DNA of 15,279 nt from Rodentolepis nana (Eukaryota > Platyhelminthes > Cestoda > Cyclophyllidea > Hymenolepididae), in assembly GCA_900617975.1 (NCBI GenBank), contig UZAE01001088.1, positions 1 to 15,279 on the forward strand, in the 5' to 3' direction. The translations under genes were made by a program, and so were the position numbers. Each line of letters starts with the position of its first letter. Within the stretch, counting starts at the first letter, position 1. Under the pieces are notes generated by a model. It saw nothing but the letters and a program-made list of their open reading frames with translations. It had not been told where the DNA came from and did no database searches. Below, piece by piece: positions 1 to 7,304 of the stretch.

Positions 1-37
1 TATCAAAACGCCTGCCATTTGAAATAAATAAATAAAC
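1..37 (+). mobile_element. 3' end of a SINE-like copy (copy 0)
   Basis: The window opens with TATCAAAACGCCTGCC and the following TTTGAAATAAATAAATAAA. This is identical in pattern to the 3' terminus and tail of the complete copy at 429-755. The rest of the element lies to the left. It is in the same orientation as all other copies. Confidence 0.85.
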
Positions 38-416
38 TTTCCATCAACAAGTTTGGTCTGTTAAAACTCACTCCGGTAGAATGGGGGGGGGATACTTTCT
101 TATTTCAGTGCCCCCTCTTTTAATAGGAATAGAATTTAGTGTCATTTGCGCACATATAAATGAATGATGCGTGTATTGCAATCATGGCCAATATCTGATT
201 GGACACTTGGAGAGAATTTTATTTATCTTGATTTAAATTTGCTATTTAATATTCTGCAAATGTGCTAGTGATTAGTTATATTGAGTTGACCAATTAATAT
301 AATTCTGGTACGTGATAAATGTTCGATATTAGGGTCTTCAGATTGGACATTTACATGAGTTCACATAGAAATTTAGTGTGCATCAAAATAAATGCAATGC
401 ATTGCAACATATCCTT

Positions 417-428
417 ATAAACACGATA
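417..428 (+). repeat. Target-site duplication, left, of SINE copy 1
   Basis: ATAAACACGATA, repeated perfectly at 756-767 directly after the element's A-rich tail. This is the longest and cleanest duplication among the copies. Confidence 0.8.
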
Positions 429-755
429 TAATGGGTGAGTGAGAGACTTACCTCCACGTTTTGCACCCTGGGCAACGTATTCTCATACGGCAAAAAAGAC
501 TATTAACTGGCATTTGACTTCTGACTTCAAACTGCCATCACCCCACTGTATGTCATATTTGACCACTTCCACAGTACTCGTATTACCTTTTCCCTGCCTT
601 TGCGTTTGTCTGTCCCTTTTACAATTGTGAATCATTATTCTGTCCCCCCTCTCGACTTTTTGTCACTTTGATGTTCCTCCTCCTCTCTGTGAAGCCCGAA
701 GTCAGCTAAAGGGCTAATTATGACTGCCAAAACGCCTGCCATATGAAATAAATAA
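429..755 (+). mobile_element. SINE-like element copy 1, with target-site duplication
   Basis: Member of a roughly 320-bp family of five complete copies here. The body starts near GGGTGAGTGAGAGACTTACC, runs through the shared blocks GGCAACGTATTCTCATACGG, TGTATGTCATATTTGACCAC and CTCGACTTTTTGTCACTTTG, and ends in AAGGGCTAATTATGACTGCC plus an (AAAT)n tail. It is flanked by a perfect 12-bp direct repeat, ATAAACACGATA (417-428 and 756-767), so this is a retroposed insertion. A common 5' start among copies argues for a full-length SINE rather than random LINE truncations. I see no clear tRNA-type A and B boxes; ATTTGACCAC is only a loose B-box match. The minus strand carries GGAG|GTAAGT at about 455-446. 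Confidence 0.88.
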
Positions 756-767
756 ATAAACACGATA
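756..767 (+). repeat. Target-site duplication, right, of SINE copy 1
   Basis: ATAAACACGATA, matching 417-428. The first bases overlap the AAATAAAT tail, so the exact boundary is ambiguous by a few bases. Confidence 0.8.
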
Positions 768-1165
768 AATATTTGTGCGCTAAGAACAAATTTAGTAAGC
801 ATTTTTGTTCTGTTTACCAAAGTTTATAATGTTCACCTAGCCCTTTTGTTTTCAGTCAGTGGTATATGTGATACGACCAGCATTAAAGGTACTTTAATTT
901 GCCGAAAAATGTAATTTCATAATTACCTCACTGAAGGCATATTCTACTGACTAAGAACTTGGTAACCCATTGTATGAAGTAAAAGAATTTCAATGAAACG
1001 GGCTGCAATATGGAATTGACATGAATACTGCGTAAGAAGTGACAATTTCACTTGTTTTAGATTAAAAATTTAGATACGAGCTCCAGTGTGCATGGTCATG
1101 GTTCTCTTACATCAAAAAATGGATTTGACAGCTCTAATTTGGCGCCAAAACACACTTGGAGTTAA

Positions 1166-1773
1166 ACAAAGAAAGTAACAGCTGAAGATATAAAAATGAA
1201 AAAAACCCTATTATCTGCTGAGAGAAAAAACAAAACAGTGGTCCTACAATGGATTCCTGGTCACTGTGGCATTAAAGGCAATGAGCTTGCTGACACACTT
1301 GCAAAGAAGGGGACAACGATTTTGCAATGGATGGACCGGCCGATGTCTTTCCACACAATGAAGACCTTAATCAGGAGAGAATTCAAGACCTCAAGGTTCA
1401 ACGAACTCAAAGCTCGAACAAAGGAGAAACAGTGGACAGTGGCACTCTCCGACATACCCGACTGGCCAAGAATCGAAGCCGTTGCTGAGTTTAGACTACG
1501 TACCGGACACGATTGCTTGGTAAAACACCTTCACAGATTAGGAGTATACACTCAACCCACATGCCCTCTATGTAACCTACATGAGGAAATGGAGAAGACC
1601 CACCTGATTCGATGTCCAGCTCTAAAGACAAGGACGGAAAGCCAGAGATACTGGGAAGCAAGAAGACGGCTAATGAACTGCTATTAATATAACTGCTATA
1701 AATGTACCCCCCCCCCTTCTTGGGGGAAGCTGAAGTCAAAGCTTAGGGGCTAATGATAAATAAATAATAATAA
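1166..1773 (+). mobile_element. 5'-truncated I-superfamily LINE, 3' end
   Basis: Holds the C-terminal end of a LINE ORF2, a short 3' UTR of about 85 bases with a C10 run, and an A-rich (TAAATAA)n tail. The upstream part of RNase H, the reverse transcriptase and the endonuclease are absent, as expected for 5' truncation during target-primed reverse transcription. Homology could begin anywhere before 1196; an in-frame stop at 1163-1165 is the last possible limit for the frame. A 9-bp repeat TAAGAAGTG at 1033-1041 and 1778-1786 could be a target-site duplication, but the sequence between 1042 and 1165 does not look like LINE, so I do not rely on it. The final block GAAGTCAAAGCTTAGGGGCT followed by AATGATAA resembles the SINE 3' end. 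Confidence 0.85.
1196..1687 (+). pseudogene. LINE ORF2 C-terminal fragment: RNase H end and Cys/His knuckle
   Basis: 163-codon open frame. LQWIPGHCGIKGNELADTLA (about residues 18-37) is the C-terminal part of the RNase H type I fold carried by I-superfamily non-LTR retrotransposons, including the conserved His (GHC) and Asp (ELAD). The segment RTGHDCLVKHLHRLGV, followed by CPLC-x9-H-x3-C (about residues 123-139), matches the C-terminal zinc-knuckle region of these ORF2 proteins. The first catalytic Asp and Glu of RNase H are missing, so it is not functional. The ATG at 1196 is probably an internal Met of ORF2. The absence of frameshifts suggests a fairly young insertion. Confidence 0.88.
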
Positions 1774-3189
1774 CTTCTAAGAAGTGGCTTTCACCAGGAG
1801 CTTTACGCGATTAACAAGAAGTCAACTTAAAAGAAATTTGAGAAACAATAGTTATGGAATAAAGTTGAGTTGTCTTAACTGGAATCAGTTGTCACTTACA
1901 ATACTTAATGACATAACGTTGATATGATATTCAGAACATTTATGATTGAAAATGTAGAGTGCAAAATTGACTATGGGTTAAACACGATTCTAATTGCACC
2001 ACGATTGGTCTCCATTAATTAGCAAATAAGGCTTCGTAAGTTTGAAAGGAGAAATTTAACTTCTACCTGAGCTGCATAACTCATATATGTATTCATGAAT
2101 TTTAACCCATCCCTTCTCGTCCCATGGTTTCAAAATTTGCTAAATTATCTGAATGGTAGAAAGTAAGGAAGCCAGCTGCTAGGAAGGAAAAGTACATGCC
2201 ACCAGATGTCAAACCTGTTTGAACAGATTGTCAGCAACTTCCATGCAATTCTAAATTCTCTACTCCTACAATTGTGCAAAGATCACCAAAACACATGTTA
2301 TATAACGTTCCTCTTATTGGGTATCGTGTTTACGAATTACGTAAGGTTTATAAGCAGAAGCTCTTTCTAAAGCACTCTACGCCATGAAGCGAGCATTGGC
2401 AAGAAGGAAATGACCCTATTTAAAAGTTAATGCCTTGCTTGGATCCCTCGGGATGATAAGGGAAGTTGCTTCTCGCCCCCCCCCCCACCTCCCCTCTTTG
2501 TTTCTCCACACTCCCACCCACCTTCCCTCATTGTTGGTAAAGGGTGGGAACCACGACATTATGGACACACCCAGTGACATCAAGCGTAATGAAATGGTAC
2601 TTCCATTGTTTATTCATTTCCGTTAATTTCCGACATTATGATAAAAAGCCCCGAATGATCCCCCTTTCCTCTTTTCACTGGAATTTAAAAAAATCCACAT
2701 CCAATGCGCAATGAATTTAGCCTACACTCTAGGAAATCCAATTTCTACGAAGTCAAATCTAATTCGCTATGTGTTAAGTTGTTAAAAGAACACATCCTGG
2801 GAAAGAAGACATAGCAGAAAGATATTGCAATTACAAAATTTAAACTCCAATAAAATATTGAGCATTCCAATTAGTGAAGAAAAAGTGATATTTTAGGAGT
2901 AATTTGACTTTCCGTATTTTTTACAATTGAACAACAACAAAACACAAATGGATGACCACAATGGGTTCAGCTGTGTTGCTCAACTCCACCTTCTTCCTGA
3001 AATGCTATTTGAACAGATCCAGGTAACAAGATTAACCAAGTGGCCAACAGGCTCTTAATTCCGTGAACATAATCTCACTGCTTGAATCTGGGTGTTAAAT
3101 CATTAAATCCGAACATCAAGATATGGTCCAGTGAACCCCACTGCTTACGATTGAATTGAGAGGATTCAAAATGAGATAAGACTAGTCAT

Positions 3190-3420
3190 GTCATGACTTT
3201 AGTAGCAGCTCCCTCTTGACCCCTGCCATCTTTTATGCCTTAGTAGACCTACGTCTTGTGCGCCCTACACGGATGTCTTCCAAAGCTCCAAATTGGCAAA
3301 AGTCGCCTTGCCTGGCCACAAGCAATACCAATAGCAGATGGATTTTGTGCGCGAATTTGCCAAGCGCTGCCTTTTTATTTCCCACTTACCTCTTCACGAC
3401 TTGCTCATAGGTAAGTAAAT
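3190..3420. other. Unidentified GC-richer patch with an open frame on the plus strand
   Basis: Less AT-rich than its surroundings and open on the plus strand from about 3186 to 3410 (SCHDFSSSSLLTPAIFYALV...). The minus strand is also open over about 40 codons (KFAHKIHLLLVLLVARQGDF...). Neither translation matches a family I recognise. A relic of another mobile element is the most likely reading, but it is only a guess. Confidence 0.3.
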
Positions 3421-3542
3421 TGTTAAGAATTCCCCTCCCCTCCCCAAAAATGCCAATGATCCACTTTGGTGTAAAGAAACCAGGTTTCCGGAAAGAGATG
3501 GTGACTAGGGGGAGGGGAGGGGGGGGTGGCCAATTCTAAACA
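3421..3542. repeat. Imperfect inverted repeat with pyrimidine and G-rich arms
   Basis: CCCCTCCCCTCCCC at 3432-3445 is the exact reverse complement of GGGGAGGGGAGGGG at 3509-3522. Further out, TGTTAAGAATT (3421-3431) pairs at 10 of 11 bases with AATTCTAAACA (3532-3542), after a 9-base bulge. The loop is 63 nt and contains a small palindrome GAAACCAGGTTTC (3476-3488). The G arm (G5-A-G4-A-G8, 3508-3526) could also form a G-quadruplex. It may be a small foldback element or a chance low-complexity pairing. Confidence 0.6.
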
Positions 3543-3799
3543 GAAGAATGAAACTATCTTCTAATTGGGCACAATGAGTTTGTGTGCAATCTTCTTTCAC
3601 ACCCAGAAGAATAGAATTGCGCCGCCTAATAAATTTATGCTAAATCCAGAATTGAGAATAGGCAATTATGAAGGTGTAAGTAATAAGGATTATCGGTAAG
3701 ACAGTACTGCTTAAGCCTTCTTTCGTTTATTTACTCGCAATCGCATATTGTGTGTTATTGGAGAATATAATATTTACTTAAATGTGATCTGCTATTCTC

Positions 3800-3960
3800 A
3801 TTCAGCCCAACCGCCCTCATGACTGTCGCCCAGCTGACTGATGCCGCCGACGCGATGTTTTGGGTGGTGTCTGTGAAGGTTATATACACGTATTGAACCT
3901 GCTTCAAGGCGCAATAGAGCCTTCTGTTAGGAGTCTAGTACCGATTGAGCTTATCTTGAA
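3800..3960. other. Unidentified GC-richer patch
   Basis: Contains several CpGs (GATGCCGCCGACGCGATG at about 3839-3856) in an otherwise AT-rich region. On the plus strand a good acceptor (CTATTCTCATTCAG at 3792-3805) precedes a 29-codon open stretch (PTALMTVAQLTDAADAMFWV...) ending in TGA at about 3894. The minus strand shows no CUB-like sequence. I cannot name it. Confidence 0.25.
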
Positions 3961-4287
3961 AGAGGGTTTTAATTAGCTAAATATGATCTAATCATTTCAT
4001 ATAAGTTTAGGTGGTGTGTTTAATTTGCAAGGATTTAATTTCTCCCCAAGAGCTGCCAGAAGGTAGGCAAAGAGGATTTTGTTGGAACTGACACAGGTAC
4101 TGAAGCAATTAATCAGAACTAAAGAACCGGCTTTTGTTCCTTATCAAGTTCTCCTCTTGCAGAAGATTAGTTCAATTCAGATTCAAGCATATTTCGTATC
4201 CACTATGAAGTAAATTAGATTAATATGAAGATAATTAGTACTGTACAATTGATAAATTGCATTTTAGTAAGATGAGGAACCGCTTAC

Positions 4288-4433
4288 ATCGAAAGACTGG
4301 AATGTTAGAGCCACTGAAAACCCCGTAGGAACAACAATCTTCCATATGCACTCCTTGTTAGGTTTGTAGAACTCGGGATAACTTGGGCTGGTGATAATTC
4401 CTTCCTCTTGTACAATTTCTCCTCCACAAACAG
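4288..4433 (-). CDS. Tolloid-like exon G: first half of CUB2
   Basis: Residues about 609-657. The acceptor is CTGATTAG (AG at 4435-4434) and the donor is GTAAGC at 4287-4282. It encodes [20 protein letters not shown], then [20 protein letters not shown] and ends at FD in phase 0. This matches the opening of BMP1 CUB2 (CGG...SP.YP...CIW.I...G....LTFQSF). The next exon should encode the second half of CUB2 (a DYLEVRDG-like segment). I searched positions 1-4287 by eye and did not find it, so it probably lies beyond the left end. Confidence 0.92.
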
Positions 4434-7269
4434 CTAATCAGAATTATGTCGTTATAAACGGGGTTCTTACCTTGGTATTCTGCCACAAATCCATTACTGA
4501 CGGAACCGGAAGATCGTCTATATTCAATCCATAAACGGGATTTTGTCGATACAATCATTGGAGGAAGATTCTTACCACAGTATCGGCCAACCAATGGTGA
4601 TCCAGAGTAGTAACCATCTCGAACTTCAACGTAATCATTAGTGCATGCATGTTGAGAGGATGCTTGACTTAGAGTTAATCCATTCCCAGATTTCAAATCA
4701 TCTGATTGTTGGAAAATATCCAAATATGTGAAGTTGAGGTGGATTCTTTCACCCATAGCTCCAATAATCCTCCACTGACAGAAGAGTGGTCCCATCGCTG
4801 CAAATTCCATGGAAGTTTGAGAATTTGAGTCCCCATTTTTAAGTCCAGCGTTATGCTCATTGAGTTTGGCTGCGATTGAAGACAATTTAGCCCACCGACT
4901 ATCGTCAGATAGCATACGGCCTTGATGGTCACCAACCATGCCAGATAGTTTATGTGCATTTGACAATTCGTGGGTAAGAGGGTGATAGAATGATGCAGGA
5001 TCGGTGAGAATATCGGGAGAATTGAAATCGATATCTGGAACTGAGATGGTGTTATAATCCTGGCTGTTGTGGACTACCCATGACATTTGGGGAGAAGCAA
5101 ATGTTCCTGTTGGCTCCATGAGTGTTCGACCGCAAGCTAAAATTTAACATTGCAAACAGATTTTCCCTTTTCTAAATTTGGAACAATTACCACTTTCCAC
5201 CAGAGGGTACATTTTGGCGGGCAATATCTGTTTATTTACTTTGGTTTCGTTCTTTGAGAATACTGACAGAAACATTAAAGCTGTTGCAAGTGTCCCTAGC
5301 TACAGTACTATTGTTTTATCTTAGTAATACTAATAAATGAATGGTTTCACCATCTCCTCATAGACCTTGAGAGCCCTTCTAGTAATTTAATTTCAATTGA
5401 AATTGGATATTTAAGTTAAGTTTATTTCAAAGAATTCGCATATATAGTTATTTGAAATCAATGTAAAAAAATCAGAAAACTTATAATTTTAAAATAAAAT
5501 TCGAAATACTTTGGAAAAATAAGTATCAACAGAGCATTCAGACATGTAAATATATAAAAAAATACAATCGTTCCAGAATCATTTGAGACTGATCTTTATT
5601 TGAATACTATAAATCTTTCTATTGGAGCATAATAAAATTATTTATGGCTACATTCTCAAAAGATAGCAGATTTATCTTTTTGAATTTAATGCATTTAAAC
5701 AAAAAAATTCGCAATTTTATAACAGTTATTTTTATCGAAATGGTAGTTCCCATTTGTAGTTCACAAAGAAGAAATATCTTATGCCCAGTCCAGTGTTTTA
5801 CTACTATTCAAATGTCGCTTTTTTAATGGAATCGTGGAATTCCGGGGAAAAAATTGAATCCCATCAGCGATCAACAAATTCAGTCAAGCAAATTTGTTTA
5901 AATGAATTGGATATTTAGGGATAGAAGAAAAAAATTAACGGCTAAAAGGAATTGGCATTCTTATAAAAATTTCTGTAAAGTACTTGTTGGGAAAATTAAA
6001 ACAATGAAAATAAGTGGTTCTCTTGATAATTTGGGAGTTAAGGTGAAAAGTAACTTAGGTCATCAATACTTTTACCTTTCTATTGAAGAGGTGTGCGATG
6101 GACTTACCTCCACGTGGTGCACTCTGGGCAACGTATACTCATACGGCAAAAAAAGTCTATTAACCGGTAGTTGACTTCTGACTTCAAACTATCATCATCC
6201 CACTGTATGCCATATTCGACTACTTCCACGTTAATCACCTCACCTTTTTTTCTACCTTTGTGTCTGTCTATTTAACGTATTTAAATCACTCTTCTGTTCC
6301 CTCTCTCGAATTTTTCTCACTTTGATGTTCCTCCCCTCTGTGGTTCCCCCTCTTGAATTTTTCTCACTTTGATGTTCCTCCCCTCTGTGAAGCCACCAGA
6401 AGTCAAATAAAGGGCTAATGATAACCATCAAAACGCTTGCCAACTATCACAATGGCTGCCATTTGAAATGAACAAATCTTCCTATTGAATAGTTTATATC
6501 TAGGAACGAAGTCTTGTGTACGGTTGCCCCTGGAAGAGAAATATCGCCATTACATCCGCACAAGTATATGATCACCGCTTCGGCTTAAGAATAAACCTTT
6601 TATTACATTTTATAGCCCATATTCTGGTGTAGCATTCAGACGTTTTGAGTAATATATTTGCCATAAAATATATGATAATGATATCTTCGTAGATTTAACT
6701 ACCATTCAATTACTCTGCCTCTTGGATGTTTTTAGACGCCATTATAGCGGATGTGCTGGTGAAAGAATTTCGAGGTGAAGAAGAAGATTAACGATATTGA
6801 TTGAAACACCGCTGTTGATTAATAAATAAGGTCCTTTTTCTAATAGAAGTTGATCTGGTGATAAATGATCAGTATTACTCCATAGATAATTGTCTCAGTC
6901 AAGTAAATAGGGAAGTAGAGTGCAATTTCGCCCTAATTTCCCTAATTTTATAATTGGCTCTTAATGAGGTATTGCAATGAGGTAAATCACTCACATGGAC
7001 AGCCGTAGAGTTTGTTAGTTTGACGAACATCACCAGGACTAAGTTGTATTCTCTGTCCAATGGGTGGTCGAGGACAGCAAGCTTTCGGGCGGATGGTCTC
7101 GTCTTTATTGGCCTTAGCGAAGGTCCCTTTCGCGTAGTGCATAATTGAACTATAATCGTAGGGCTCGCGTAAAGAATTCACCTCTCCGGAATCCATCTTC
7201 TTGAAGTTGAAGTCCTGGCCCTCAACAACATTCTCAAGTAGAATTTCAACATGATCTAAACCAATAAAC

Positions 7270-7304
<35 letters not shown>

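Larger units (their letters stand above)
1..4287 (-). other. Long downstream intron or flank of the tolloid-like gene
   Basis: Everything left of exon G, at least 4.3 kb. It holds SINE copies 0 and 1, the LINE fragment, C/G mononucleotide runs, the inverted repeat at 3421-3542 and two GC-richer patches. I found no exon for the second half of CUB2. Stretches 768-1165 and 1774-3190 show nothing I can identify beyond AT-rich sequence and C runs. A 36-codon plus-strand frame near 2949-3056 (MDDHNGFSCVAQL...) is too short to support as a gene. Confidence 0.6.

Noticed and set aside
429..755. tRNA-derived head for the SINE family
   Set aside because: No clear A box, and only a loose B-box-like ATTCGACC stretch at the wrong spacing; the origin of the 5' part stays open.
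1033..1786. TAAGAAGTG direct repeat as the LINE target-site duplication
   Set aside because: The 1042-1165 sequence inside the repeat does not resemble LINE coding sequence, and a 9-bp match at this distance can occur by chance.
2949..3056. Short plus-strand frame starting ATGGATGACC with a donor-like CAGGTAAC
   Set aside because: Only 36 codons with no recognisable domain; kept as a remark, not as a gene.
4693..4959. 88-codon minus-strand frame overlapping CUB1
   Set aside because: Alternative frame within exon F; no recognisable motif, while the main frame carries the CUB sequence.
5644..6174. Plus-strand frames of 60 and 90 codons
   Set aside because: Low-complexity Lys/Asn/Phe-rich translations from very AT-rich DNA; the second runs into SINE copy 2.
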